DNA of 64,000 nt from an uncultured Kushneria sp. Lineage in GTDB: Bacteria; Pseudomonadota; Gammaproteobacteria; Pseudomonadales; Halomonadaceae. Shown here one piece after another: positions 1-8,851 of this stretch (its first letter is position 1; every line of letters begins with the position of its first letter). Position numbers and translations under genes: made by a program. The stretch spans positions 62,001 through 126,000 of the forward strand of contig NZ_CANMFC010000008.1 in the NCBI RefSeq assembly GCF_947497025.1. The letters are read 5' to 3'. Below the pieces are notes generated by a model, which ran no database searches, was not told the origin of the DNA, and saw only the letters and a program-made list of their open reading frames with translations.

Positions 1-573
1 GTGGCGGTGAAACTGCTGGCGCCACTGGATGCGTCACTGACCGCGCCGCTTGAGGAAATCGCCTATCCGCCGGTCAACGCGATCGCTTTGGGCTTTCGTC
101 GCGAGGACGTCACCCACGCCCTCGATGGCTTTGGCGTGCTGATTCCGAGCATTGAAAAACGCCGCACGCTGGGCGCGCTGTTTTCCTCGACGATCTTTGA
201 AGGTCGCGCCCCGGACGGGCACTGCCTGATCAATGCGTTCATCGGCGGGCGTCGCCAGCCCGAAGCTGCCGAGGGCAGCGATGCCGAGCAGGTTCAGCAG
301 GTGCTTTACGATCTGCGCGATCTGCTGGGCATTCGCGGCGACCCGGTCTGGCAGCAGGTCAGCCGCTGGCCGCGGGCCATTCCGCAGTATGAGCTGGGAC
401 ATCTGGAGCGGATCAGGCGCCTGGATCAGGCGCTGGCCCACCACACAGGGCTGCACCTGGTCGGCAACTGGCGTGACGGCATTGCGGTGGGGGATTGCCT
501 GGAAAACGGGCGAAAACTGGGAGAATTGATCGCCGGTGGTGAGTCGCGGCCGGGTCAACGCGTCAGCACATGA
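1..573 (+). CDS. hemY: Protoporphyrinogen oxidase, HemY type (C-terminal part)
   Basis: Only the last 190 residues lie in the window; the 5' end is cut off. The enzyme is an FAD protein that oxidises protoporphyrinogen IX (or coproporphyrinogen III) in haem synthesis. The visible segment carries the family's C-terminal pattern: a run reading LGALFSSTIFEGRAPDG, then AFIGG, a conserved WPRAIPQYELGH segment, and near the end a GDCLENG motif that closes over the FAD. Nothing indicates damage in the visible part. It is followed after 76 bp by a transporter gene with its own ribosome binding site. The family call is firm; whether the substrate is the proto- or the copro- form cannot be told from this fragment. 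Confidence 0.87.
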   Translation: MAVKLLAPLDASLTAPLEEIAYPPVNAIALGFRREDVTHALDGFGVLIPSIEKRRTLGALFSSTIFEGRAPDGHCLINAFIGGRRQPEAAEGSDAEQVQQVLYDLRDLLGIRGDPVWQQVSRWPRAIPQYELGHLERIRRLDQALAHHTGLHLVGNWRDGIAVGDCLENGRKLGELIAGGESRPGQRVST

Positions 574-649
574 CAACCTGCCCCGACTTCTGTACCGTCG
601 CGCGTCGACATCAGCGCCGCCCTGAATCCGGTGTTGCAAAGGACCCATC

Positions 650-1927
650 ATGAAGACTCTCTTTCGCCTCTATATCAACACTTCCCTGATCCTGCGCGTG
701 ACGCTGGCGCTGGTGCTGGGTGTGGTCGCCGGTCTGCTTGGCGGTGAGTACGTCACCTGGCTTTCGCCACTTGGCGATCTGCTGCTGCGCCTTCTGCAGT
801 TTCTGATTGTACCCATAGTGCTCTTTACCCTGATGGTCGGCATCAACCAGGCCGATGTGGGCAGTATGGGCCGCCTCGGGCGCAAGGTGCTGCTGTATTA
901 CGTGGTGACCACGGCGCTGGCGATCGTGGTAGGGCTGGCGGTCGCCACGCTGTTCGATCCGGGGCAGGGCCTGACGCTGGACACCAGTGCCAGCGTCAGC
1001 GTGCCGGAGAACCCGGGGCTGGTGCAGGTGCTGTTGAACATCGTACCCAGCAACATCGTCTCGGCGTTTGCCGAGCCCAATCTGATGGGCATCATCTTTA
1101 CCGCCGTGGTGTTCGGTCTGGCGCTGCTGTTCATGCGCACCAGTGACGCCCAGCGCGAGATGGGTGATCACCTCTATCGCCTGCTGGAGGCGCTTAATGC
1201 CGTCACGATGAAGGTGATGGCCGGCGTGTTGCATGTTGTTCCGATCGGCGTGTTTGCGATCGTGGCCAATACGGTCAGCCAGCAGGGGCTTGAGACCATT
1301 TTATCGCTGGGCGACATGGTGATGGTGCTTTACATCGCGCTCGGCGTACATCTGCTGGTCTACTGCGTATTGATGAAGCTTTTTGGCGTGCGCCTGTGGG
1401 ATTTCTTTCGCGAAGCGCGTACGCCCATGGCGACGGCCTTTGCCACCCAGAGCAGCTCCGGTGTGCTGCCGCTGAGTCTCAACGCCGCCAGTCGTATGGG
1501 GCTGCCACAGGCTCTTTATGGTTTCAGCCTGCCGCTTGGCGCCACCATCAACATGGACGGCGCGGCAATCCGGATCGCCATTTCGGCGGTGTTTGCCGCC
1601 AATGTGATGGGGACGCCGCTGGATATCGCCACCATGGCGCAGATCGTGCTGATCGGCACGCTGATCTCCATCGGCACCGCCGGGGTACCGGGGGCGGGCA
1701 TCGTCATGATTGCCACCGTTTTCTCCCAGGTGGGCCTGCCGATCGAGACCGTCGCGCTTTTGACCTCGATCGATGCGCTGGTGGGCATGGGCTGCACGGC
1801 ATTGAATGTGACCGGCGATCTGGCGGGTACGGCGCTGATTGCGCGCACCGAGCGCAAGGGCCGCACCCGATCCGGTCCATCGGCCAGGGTTCCCGTCGAA
1901 TCCGCCAAAAGGGAGCCTCGGCTGTGA
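650..1927 (+). CDS. Dicarboxylate/amino acid:cation symporter (DAACS family)
   Basis: A 425-residue inner-membrane protein that should take up an acidic amino acid or C4-dicarboxylate with Na+ or H+. It shows the hydrophobic layout of the GltP/DctA family and both hairpin signatures: the serine-rich SSSGVLP near residue 267 and GATINMDG near residue 297, which bind substrate and cation. AAAGGA lies 7 bases before the ATG. Its TGA overlaps the GTG of the following flavin oxidase gene by 4 bp, so the two are probably co-translated. That suggests, but does not prove, that the transporter brings in a substrate of the oxidase. The exact substrate is not visible. Confidence 0.88.
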   Translation: MKTLFRLYINTSLILRVTLALVLGVVAGLLGGEYVTWLSPLGDLLLRLLQFLIVPIVLFTLMVGINQADVGSMGRLGRKVLLYYVVTTALAIVVGLAVATLFDPGQGLTLDTSASVSVPENPGLVQVLLNIVPSNIVSAFAEPNLMGIIFTAVVFGLALLFMRTSDAQREMGDHLYRLLEALNAVTMKVMAGVLHVVPIGVFAIVANTVSQQGLETILSLGDMVMVLYIALGVHLLVYCVLMKLFGVRLWDFFREARTPMATAFATQSSSGVLPLSLNAASRMGLPQALYGFSLPLGATINMDGAAIRIAISAVFAANVMGTPLDIATMAQIVLIGTLISIGTAGVPGAGIVMIATVFSQVGLPIETVALLTSIDALVGMGCTALNVTGDLAGTALIARTERKGRTRSGPSARVPVESAKREPRL

Positions 1928-3087
1928 CGACCCCGAGCACGGACTATCTGATCATCGGCGCCGGCAGCATGGGACTGGCGACCGCCGACTGGCTGGCCCG
2001 CCATGGTGAGGCCAGCGTGCAGCTGCTGGATGCCCACAGCCCCCCGCATGAACACGGCGCCCATCACGGCGAAACACGCCTGCTGCGTCAGGCCTACGGC
2101 GAGGGCAGCAGCTACGTGCCGCTGGCCCGACGCGCCCTCAGGCTCTGGAAGCAGCTGGAACAAGAGAGTGGCGAGACGCTTTTTCTGCCTACCGGCGTGG
2201 TCAATGTCGGCCCTCCGGAGGCACCCTTTATCGAGCAGGTCGAGGCCAGCGCGCGCCAGCATGGCCTGGCGCTCGACAGTCTCTCGGGCGACCAGCTGGC
2301 CCGCCGCTGGCCTGGCTGGTCGCTGGATACATCGATGCACGGCTGTTTCGAGCATGATGCCGGCGTGCTGTATGTCGAGCGCATTCTTGCGTGCTGGCGC
2401 GCGCGCGTTGAGCGCAGCCCGCGTATAGCGCTTGCCACCGGCGCGCAGGTGATTCGCCTTGAGGCCGGCGCGCAGGGGGGCTGGGTCGCCATCTGCGCCG
2501 ACGGGCGACGCTTTGCCGCCGAGCGCGTGCTGCTCTGCGCCGGTCAGCACATTGCACCGCTGATGGCGGAACTCGGGGTTGATCTTCCGCTCACGCGCGT
2601 GCGCAAGACCTTTGCCTGGTATGCGTGTGATTCACGCTACGCGCAGGCGCACTTCCCGGGCTTCAGCCTGACCACACCCTCGGGCGCCATCTATTACGGC
2701 TTTCCCGATATCGAGGGCGCCGGCTTCAAGATAGGGCGACACGACAGCGGCCAGCCGCTTGAACCCGGTGAGACGATGGCGGCCTTCGGCAAGCATGAAG
2801 ACGATGTCAGCGAGCTCCAGCAGGTGGTGGATCGCTACTTCCCGAGCATCAAGGCACTGCGTCATGGTGCGGTGTGTCAATACATTCGCACCCCCGATGA
2901 GCACTTCCTGATTGATGAGCCGCTGCCGGGGCTGATCGTGGCCGGCGGGTTCTCCGGTCACGGCTTCAAGTTTGCCAGTGCGCTGGGCGAGGCACTGGGG
3001 ATATGGCTGGATCAGCAGCGTCGCCTGCCGGAACTGGCCCTGTTTGGTCTGGCGCGGTTTTCATCGCTGGAAGGGAGCGTCAAATGA
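1924..3087 (+). CDS. solA: FAD-dependent amine oxidase, SolA / monomeric sarcosine oxidase family
   Basis: A 387-residue flavoprotein. It opens with a dinucleotide-binding GAGSMGLATADWL segment (about residues 12-24). A cysteine near residue 318, in the context CQYIRTPDEHFLID, fits the cysteine that holds FAD covalently in N-methyltryptophan oxidase and monomeric sarcosine oxidase. GGFSGHGFK near residue 340 is the family's C-terminal FAD-contact motif. The reaction would be oxidative demethylation of an N-methyl amino acid, giving formaldehyde and H2O2. The start is GTG, with AAGGGAG about 8 bases upstream; a longer frame upstream runs inside the transporter gene and is not real. Stop and start are shared with both neighbours (GTGA, ATGA). 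The substrate could be sarcosine, N-methyltryptophan or another amine. Confidence 0.82.
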   Translation: MTTPSTDYLIIGAGSMGLATADWLARHGEASVQLLDAHSPPHEHGAHHGETRLLRQAYGEGSSYVPLARRALRLWKQLEQESGETLFLPTGVVNVGPPEAPFIEQVEASARQHGLALDSLSGDQLARRWPGWSLDTSMHGCFEHDAGVLYVERILACWRARVERSPRIALATGAQVIRLEAGAQGGWVAICADGRRFAAERVLLCAGQHIAPLMAELGVDLPLTRVRKTFAWYACDSRYAQAHFPGFSLTTPSGAIYYGFPDIEGAGFKIGRHDSGQPLEPGETMAAFGKHEDDVSELQQVVDRYFPSIKALRHGAVCQYIRTPDEHFLIDEPLPGLIVAGGFSGHGFKFASALGEALGIWLDQQRRLPELALFGLARFSSLEGSVK

Positions 3088-3923
3088 CGATCGCCCCGTT
3101 CACGTCACTGATCTGCCCGCTGGATCACGAGCCGCTGTCGCGTACCGAGTCAGGCTGGTGCTGCCCACAGGGCCATACGTTTGATGTGTCACGCCAGGGC
3201 CACGTCAATCTGCTGCCGGTGCAGAAAAAGCGCTCCCGCGATCCGGGCGACAGCCGCGCCATGATCGCCGCGCGTCGGCGCTTTCTGGAAGCCGATCACT
3301 ATCAGGGCATTGCCGAGGCCGTCAGCCGCCGGGTGCTGTCCCATGGCTCGGCGCATGAGGCGCTGGCCGTGCTGGATGCCGGCTGCGGTGAGGGCTACTA
3401 CCTGCGCGAGCTGGCCGGTGTCGAGTCGGCGCGCCGGCTGTCACTGCTGGGGCTGGATATCTCCAAATGGGCGGTGCAGGCCGCTGCCGGGCGTGACCGG
3501 CGCATGCAGTGGGTGGTGGGCAGCAATGCCGCGCTGCCGGTGCCGGATCAAAGCCTGGATGTGGTGCTGTGCATGTTCGGCTTCCCGACGCCTGCCGAGT
3601 TCGCCCGCGTACTCAAGCCCGGCGGGCTGCTGCTGGAGGTCGAGGCCGGGCCGGATCATCTGATTGAGCTGCGAGAGATCATCTATCCGACGCTCAAGGC
3701 CCCCCGCGAGCCGCGTCAGGCCCCCGCACCGGGATTTGCCCTTGAGGGAGTCGACACCTTGCGCCATGCGCGCTCGCTGAGCAGCCGTGAGCAGATTCTT
3801 GATCTGCTGGTGATGACGCCGCACCTTTATCGCGCCAGCGCTGAAGGGCGGGCGAAGGCCGAGGCGCTCACCCATCTGGATGTCACGGTGGAGGTGCAGT
3901 TCAGAAGCAGCCGGCGCCTGTAG
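3084..3923 (+). CDS. rlmA: 23S rRNA (guanine-N1)-methyltransferase RlmA
   Basis: A 279-residue SAM-dependent enzyme that methylates N1 of a guanine in helix 35 of 23S rRNA (G745 in E. coli). The family block NLLPVQKKRSRDPGDS is intact, and the SAM-binding motif DAGCGEG lies near residue 98. The N-terminal zinc finger has the usual spacing, but the second ligand is changed: C11, D14, C27 and H31, where E. coli has Cys-Cys-Cys-His. The ATG overlaps the preceding TGA, and GGGAG lies 8 bases upstream. It ends in front of a strong bidirectional terminator that separates it from the convergent cyo operon. The altered zinc ligand is seen directly; its effect is unknown. Confidence 0.92.
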   Translation: MTIAPFTSLICPLDHEPLSRTESGWCCPQGHTFDVSRQGHVNLLPVQKKRSRDPGDSRAMIAARRRFLEADHYQGIAEAVSRRVLSHGSAHEALAVLDAGCGEGYYLRELAGVESARRLSLLGLDISKWAVQAAAGRDRRMQWVVGSNAALPVPDQSLDVVLCMFGFPTPAEFARVLKPGGLLLEVEAGPDHLIELREIIYPTLKAPREPRQAPAPGFALEGVDTLRHARSLSSREQILDLLVMTPHLYRASAEGRAKAEALTHLDVTVEVQFRSSRRL

Positions 3924-3950
3924 AGCGCTCCCTTCTCTGAAGGAGTGCCT

Positions 3951-3996
3951 TTCAAAAAACGCGCGCCCGGTCACGACCGGGCGCGCGCTGTTTTGG
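3951..3996. terminator. Bidirectional terminator between rlmA and cyoD
   Basis: A perfect 12-bp GC-rich stem (3960-3971 with 3976-3987) encloses a 4-base loop. It is flanked by a run of A on the left and TTTT on the right, so it can end transcripts from both the rlmA side and the convergent cyo side. Confidence 0.88.
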
Positions 3997-4013
3997 GGAC
4001 CGATACAGGCGCA

Positions 4014-4361
4014 TCAGGGCATCATGTTGGGCAGCATGCGCTGGTAAAGATCAAACAGGATCCACAGCGTGCCGCCGCACAGTATGACCAGAATCAGCAC
4101 GGTAAACAGGATCAGCAACAGATCCTCGCGCTTGTTCTTGTCCAGTGTGATGTGCATGAAAAAGCGCAGATGCACGACCACCTGAAGCAGGGCGCAGGCG
4201 CCGATCGTGACCCACAGCGTCAGGCGCTCGATATCGGCAAAGGCGACCAGAGCAAAGGGGATCAGCGTCAACACCAGTGCCAGCGCAAACCCCCATACAT
4301 AGCTGCGCTGCTCGGTTTTGCACTCGCGGGCCTCGTGTTCATTGAGTCGGCGTGCGCTCAT
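4014..4361 (-). CDS. cyoD: Cytochrome bo3 ubiquinol oxidase subunit IV (CyoD)
   Basis: A 115-residue membrane protein with three hydrophobic segments and the CyoD hallmark HLRFFMHI in the second-to-third helix region. Subunit IV helps assemble CyoB and its copper site. It is the last gene of cyoABCD on the minus strand; its ATG overlaps the stop of cyoC by 4 bp (ATGA). A much longer frame reading through this region starts outside the gene and is not real. No haem O synthase gene (cyoE) follows: the operon ends at a terminator just downstream. Confidence 0.93.
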   Translation of the reverse strand: MSARRLNEHEARECKTEQRSYVWGFALALVLTLIPFALVAFADIERLTLWVTIGACALLQVVVHLRFFMHITLDKNKREDLLLILFTVLILVILCGGTLWILFDLYQRMLPNMMP

Positions 4362-5023
4362 GACAGCCCTCCCAGATAGACCAGTGAAAAGATGCCAATC
4401 CAGACGATATCCAGAAAATGCCACAGGATCGCCAGACGCAGAATGCCGGTCTTGACCGGGGCATCCAGACCGTACACGGCAAGCTGACCCAGCAGGGCCA
4501 CCAGCCAGATGCAGGCGCCGGTGACGTGCAGGCCATGCAGCGGCACCAGCGAGAAAAACGCCGACAGATACCCGCTGCGCGAGGGCACGCCGCCATTGTC
4601 GAACATGGTATGGAAGTCTTTCAGCTCGAAAAACAGAAAGGCCACGCCCAGCAGCAGGGTGACCACCAGCCAGAAGACCAGCCGGGTCCTGTCTTCGCGG
4701 TACTTGAGCGCCAGTGATGCCATGCCGAAGGTAAAACTGCTGGCCAGCAGCAGCATGGTTTCGATAAAGGCGCTTTTCATCTCGAAAAGCTCTGATGGCC
4801 CCGGGCCGCCGGCGGTGCCGCCCAGCATGGTGACGTAGGTGGCAAACAGCAGCCCGAAGATGATCAGATCGCTCATCATGAACACCCAGAAGCCGAACAC
4901 CATCTCCTCGCGGGTGTCCTCTTCGTGGGCGTGGGCCGGCCCCAGATTGAGGCCGGGATGGCGCGTCTTTTGCGCGTCCTGGGTAGCGTTGTGCTCGATA
5001 GGAATGACGTTGTTTTGGCTCAT
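4358..5023 (-). CDS. cyoC: Cytochrome bo3 ubiquinol oxidase subunit III (CyoC)
   Basis: A 221-residue inner-membrane protein with about five membrane helices. The segment VFGFWVFMMSDLIIFGLLFATY and the later VPLHGLHVTGACIW block are typical of haem-copper oxidase subunit III. The hydrophilic N-terminus is His- and Asp-rich. The start ATG overlaps the stop of the restored cyoB frame by 4 bp (ATGA). This supports the idea that the C-terminal part of cyoB is normally translated and coupled to cyoC. Confidence 0.94.
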   Translation of the reverse strand: MSQNNVIPIEHNATQDAQKTRHPGLNLGPAHAHEEDTREEMVFGFWVFMMSDLIIFGLLFATYVTMLGGTAGGPGPSELFEMKSAFIETMLLLASSFTFGMASLALKYREDRTRLVFWLVVTLLLGVAFLFFELKDFHTMFDNGGVPSRSGYLSAFFSLVPLHGLHVTGACIWLVALLGQLAVYGLDAPVKTGILRLAILWHFLDIVWIGIFSLVYLGGLS

Positions 5024-7126
5024 TGCACGGCGCCCTCAATCGGTGGCACGGGTAGACCGTGATTGGCGGTGGTTTGCTCCTGCGAGCGATTGATCGGCGT
5101 GGTCCGCCTGACCTGCTCCAGCCAGTGCTCGTGGGTGCGCTGCACCTCGGAAGCCGAAATGGTGCGGGTCGTCTGGCGTACGAAGCCGCGCGCGATGATG
5201 GCGACCAGGGTGACCAGCCCCGCGGCGATGACCAGCCACCACATGTACCAGACCAGACCGAAGGCCATGGCAAGACCGGTGATGGCGATCACCACGCCCA
5301 GCGCGCTATTGGCCGGCATTTCGATATCCTCATATCGGTCCGGTGCCTGCCAGCCCTGACCGCGGTCCTTCTCGGTCATGAAGGCATCAATGCTGTAGAT
5401 CTCGGGCAGCACCGGGAAGTTGTATTCCGGCGGCGGTGAGGAGACCGACCATTCCAGCGTCCGGCCATCCCAGGGGGTCGCCAACAAAGACATTGTTGGC
5501 GTGACGGTCGCGAATGCTCACCCACAGCTGAAGCAAAAGACACAGCAGGGCACACAGGATCACCAGTGCGCCGATGCCGGCCATGATGGTCCAGGGCAGG
5601 TATTGGGGTTCAAAATACGCCACCGAGCGGCGCGGCATGCCCATCAGTCCCAGCACATAAAGCGGGAAAAAGGCCAGCATGAAGCCGATGATCCAACAAA
5701 AGGCGGCCCGATAACCCCAGCGCTCTTCAAGACGAAATCCGAACGCCTTGGGGAACCAGAAGTTGGTAGCACTGAGCATGCCGAACAGAAGGCCGGGGAT
5801 CAGCATGTTGTGAAAATGCGCGACCAGAAACAGGGAATTGTGGATCTGATAATCCACGCTGGGCGTGGCGAGAATAATGCCGGTCATGCCGCCCAGCACG
5901 AACAGCATGATAAAGCCGATGGCATAGACCATGGGGACCGAGAGCCGGATGCGTCCGCGATACATGGTCAGCATCCAGTCATAGACCTTAACGCCCGTGG
6001 GGATGCCGATCAGCATGGTGGCGATGCCGAAGGCGGCATTGATGTGCGCGCTCTGCCCCATGGTGAAAAAGTGATGCAGCCAGACGGTAAACGACAGCAC
6101 GGCAATGCACATGGTGGCAATCACCAGGATTTTGTAGCCGTAGATGCGTTTGCCCGAGAAGGTCGCAAAGACCTCGGAAAAGATGCCAAAGGGCGGCAGG
6201 ATCAGGATGTAGACCTCGGGATGGCCAAAGGCCCAGAAGAGATTGACGTAGTTCATCATGTTGCCACCCAGATCGGTGGTGAACATGTGAAAGTCCAGAT
6301 AGCGGTCCAGCGCCAGCAGACCGGTGGCCACGGTCAGCGGCGGCATGCCGAAAATCATCAGAATCGCGGTGCACAGCGCCGTCCAGGTAAACAGCGGCAT
6401 GCGAAAGAGCTTCATGCCCGGCGCGCGCTTCTTGAAGATGGTGACGGCGAAATTGATGCCGGTCAGCGTCGAGGACAGCGTGGAGAGCGTCACTGCCCAT
6501 ATCCAGTAATCCACCCCGGCGCCCGGGTTATAGGAAAGTTCCGTAAACGGTGGGTAACCGGTCCACCCGCCGGTGGAGAACGGTGCCAGCACCAGCGAGA
6601 TCATCACCAGTGCGGCGCCGGCGGCCGTCAGCCCCAGACTCACCTGATTCAGGACCGGAAAGGAGAGGTCCCGTGCGCCGATCTGCAGGGGCATCACGTA
6701 GTTGATGATGCCGGTCAGAAACGGCATGGCCATGAAAAAGACCATGATGGTGCCGTGGGTGGTGAAAAGCTCCCCGAAATGCTCGGCGGTCAGAAAGCCG
6801 CCGTCGAGTCCCACCGCCTGCTGGGCGCGCATGAACACGGCCTCGATAATGGCGCGTGCCAGCATGACCAGCGCAATCACGATGAACATGATGCCGATCT
6901 TTTTATGATCCGGGCTGGTCAGCCACTCCGACCACAGGTACTTCCATTTGCCCAGCCAGCTCACCAGCACGATGGCGGCAAGCGCTCCCAGCACCACCAT
7001 GCCGGCCGCACCGGTGGCAATCACGCCATTGATGAGGGTCATGGGGGAGTGGTCGTGCAGCATGCTCCAGAAAGGCAGCGCGTCCCAGCCGAGCCGGCCG
7101 AATATCGAACTCATTGCATCACTCAC
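5020..7126 (-). pseudogene. cyoB: Cytochrome bo3 ubiquinol oxidase subunit I (CyoB), one-base frameshift
   Basis: This is the catalytic subunit, carrying haem b, haem o3, CuB and the proton pathway. All haem and copper ligands lie in the first frame: the TTHGTIM histidine near residue 123, GHPEVY, WLHHFF and AHFHN. At codon 551 (Pro, in the family block GDPWDGRTLEW) the reading frame changes. There are five G on the plus strand (5473-5477) where four would keep the frame. As read, the first frame gives a 579-residue product ending at 5387 with 28 unrelated residues; the family sequence continues at once in the next frame to 5020. Removing one base restores a 701-residue protein. The start is GTG with AAGGAGG 7 bases upstream, overlapping the cyoA stop. 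Either a homopolymer sequencing error or a real loss of the last membrane helices is possible; the former seems likelier because everything else is intact. Confidence 0.9.
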
Positions 7127-8166
7127 GGCTGCGCCTCCTTGCGGTCATGGGAAGACGATGGGTGATCGGAGGAAGGGGCAGTGTCGTTATCCGATGGTCC
7201 CCCGATGACGCTGGTGCGCGTGGTACCCTGCTGGGGCGGCGTGATCGTCATGGCAGACCAGTCGATGGGCGAGCCCGCCATGATGGTATGGAAAAGGCCG
7301 TCCGGCACCGTCGAGAAGCGAATGACGGCGTCGGTGTCATCCGTATTCAGCCCAAGCTCGCGGGCCACATCACGATTGTCACCCTTTTGCGCGATGATCG
7401 CGTAGGCGTCCCGGTCCAGTGGCTGGCCCTGCTCGCGCGTGCGCTGGACAAAGTCGTTGAAAGCGTCATCATCCACCGCGCGGGTGACAAAGCGCTGGCG
7501 ATGAAATCCCTCGCCGTTGTACTGCATGTTCTTGCCTTCAAAACGTCCGGGATGGTCCGCCTCGAGATGCAGGCGTGTCACCATGCGGTTCATGACATCA
7601 ATCTGGCTGCCCAGCGCGGGGATAAAAAATGACTGCAGCACCGTGGCCGAGGTCAGCTCAAAGGAGATCGGGCGATCCACCGGCACGACCAGCTGGCCCA
7701 GGGTGGCGATCCCCTGCTCGGGGTAGATAAAAAGCCATTTCCAGTCATAGCCCACCACCTGTACCTCAAGCGGTGGCTGGTCACCGGCAATCGGGCGATA
7801 GGGGTCAAGTTCGTGGGTCTGGCGCCAGATATAGACGCCCAGAATGGCGACGATGAGTATCGGCACCGCCCACATGATGATGTCCAGCCAGCGCGACATG
7901 TCCCATTTGGGACGATAAACGGCGTGACCGCGGTAGCGATAGCGCCACAGGATCAGCGGCGTTTGTATGATGACCGGGATCACCACGATCATGACCAGCG
8001 CGATGATGACCCAGAAATGGTGACGCTGTGCCTGGGCAATCGGTCCCTGTGGATTCATGAAGCCGGGCATGTCCGCGCGGCAGCCTGACAGCAATATCAG
8101 CGAGGCGAACAGTGGGTACAGCCTGTTTCGTTGTAACGAATGTTTTCCTTGTCCTGTCACGGACAT
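7123..8166 (-). CDS. cyoA: Cytochrome bo3 ubiquinol oxidase subunit II (CyoA), lipoprotein
   Basis: A 347-residue periplasmic subunit. The N-terminal signal ends in a lipobox (LLSGC, Cys29), then two membrane helices precede a cupredoxin-like domain. As in all quinol oxidases, the CuA-binding cysteines are missing. The block VVGYDWKWLFIYPEQGIATL is diagnostic for CyoA, followed by the COX_ARM segment GEGFHRQRF. The ATG at 8166 was chosen because it gives a normal lipoprotein signal and has GAGGAG just upstream; an earlier GTG/ATG pair near 8230 would add 22 residues. The hydrophilic tail is rich in Ser and Asp. First gene of the operon. Confidence 0.93.
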   Translation of the reverse strand: MSVTGQGKHSLQRNRLYPLFASLILLSGCRADMPGFMNPQGPIAQAQRHHFWVIIALVMIVVIPVIIQTPLILWRYRYRGHAVYRPKWDMSRWLDIIMWAVPILIVAILGVYIWRQTHELDPYRPIAGDQPPLEVQVVGYDWKWLFIYPEQGIATLGQLVVPVDRPISFELTSATVLQSFFIPALGSQIDVMNRMVTRLHLEADHPGRFEGKNMQYNGEGFHRQRFVTRAVDDDAFNDFVQRTREQGQPLDRDAYAIIAQKGDNRDVARELGLNTDDTDAVIRFSTVPDGLFHTIMAGSPIDWSAMTITPPQQGTTRTSVIGGPSDNDTAPSSDHPSSSHDRKEAQP

Positions 8167-8332
8167 ATCTCCTCGATCCCTGATGCGAGATAGCTTGGTG
8201 TCGCCTGATGACGCGTGTGTCCGGGGCATCACTATAGACAGACATTGTCACTTAATCATTGCTGAAAGTTACGATCGGGCGTTTTTCGATCCCGCTCGAC
8301 AAGTCTCAACCTCAGGTAAGGAAGTGGATTCA

Positions 8333-8851
8333 ATGATCAATGAAGAGGCCTGCGCGCATCTAAAGCGCTGTGTAACGCTGGCGCGCGAGGCCCTTGAGGC
8401 CGGTGATGATCCCTTTGGCAGTGTGCTGGTGGATGGCAGCGGCCGGGTGTTGTGTGAGGCGCGCAATCGCGTGGTCACAAGGGATGCTACCGAGCATCCG
8501 GAGCTGGTACTGGCGCGCTGGGCGGCGGCCAACATGACCCTTGAGGCTCGAGCGCAGGCCACGGTCTATACCTCGGGCGAGCACTGCCCGATGTGTGCCG
8601 CGGCCCATGCCTGGGCGGGGCTGGGGCGCATCGTCTTTATCAGCTCATCAGAGCAGTTGAGCGAGTGGCTGGTGCAGTTCAATGCCCCGGCGCCCCCGGT
8701 ACGCATGCTGTCCATTCAGGAGGTTGCGCCCGGGGTGGCGGTAGAAGGGCCGGTGACGGCGCTGGTGGGCGCCGTAAGGGAATTGCATGAAAAGCGCCAT
8801 CGAGTGAACGGCAAAAAGGTGCTGCCGATTACCGGATCGTTCGAGCGTTAA
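8333..8851 (+). CDS. Nucleoside/cytidine deaminase-like zinc hydrolase
   Basis: A 172-residue member of the CMP/dCMP deaminase fold. The zinc site is complete: H55-P-E57 provides the histidine ligand and catalytic glutamate, and C85-P-M-C88 gives the two cysteines. It resembles guanine deaminase and bacterial nucleoside deaminases more than TadA, which is encoded separately at 19.0 kb. The ATG follows a purine-rich TAAGGAAG. It is transcribed away from cyoA, and its stop codon overlaps the stop of the convergent ndpA gene. The substrate base or nucleoside cannot be named from the sequence. Confidence 0.8.
   Translation: MINEEACAHLKRCVTLAREALEAGDDPFGSVLVDGSGRVLCEARNRVVTRDATEHPELVLARWAAANMTLEARAQATVYTSGEHCPMCAAAHAWAGLGRIVFISSSEQLSEWLVQFNAPAPPVRMLSIQEVAPGVAVEGPVTALVGAVRELHEKRHRVNGKKVLPITGSFER

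Noticed and set aside
4014-5273. 419-codon minus-strand frame covering cyoC and cyoD
   Set aside because: Only its last 115 codons are CyoD; the rest is out of frame with cyoC and meaningless.
5420-7165. 581-codon plus-strand frame over cyoB
   Set aside because: Antisense shadow rich in His, Gln and Gly; cyoB family sequence on the minus strand explains the region.
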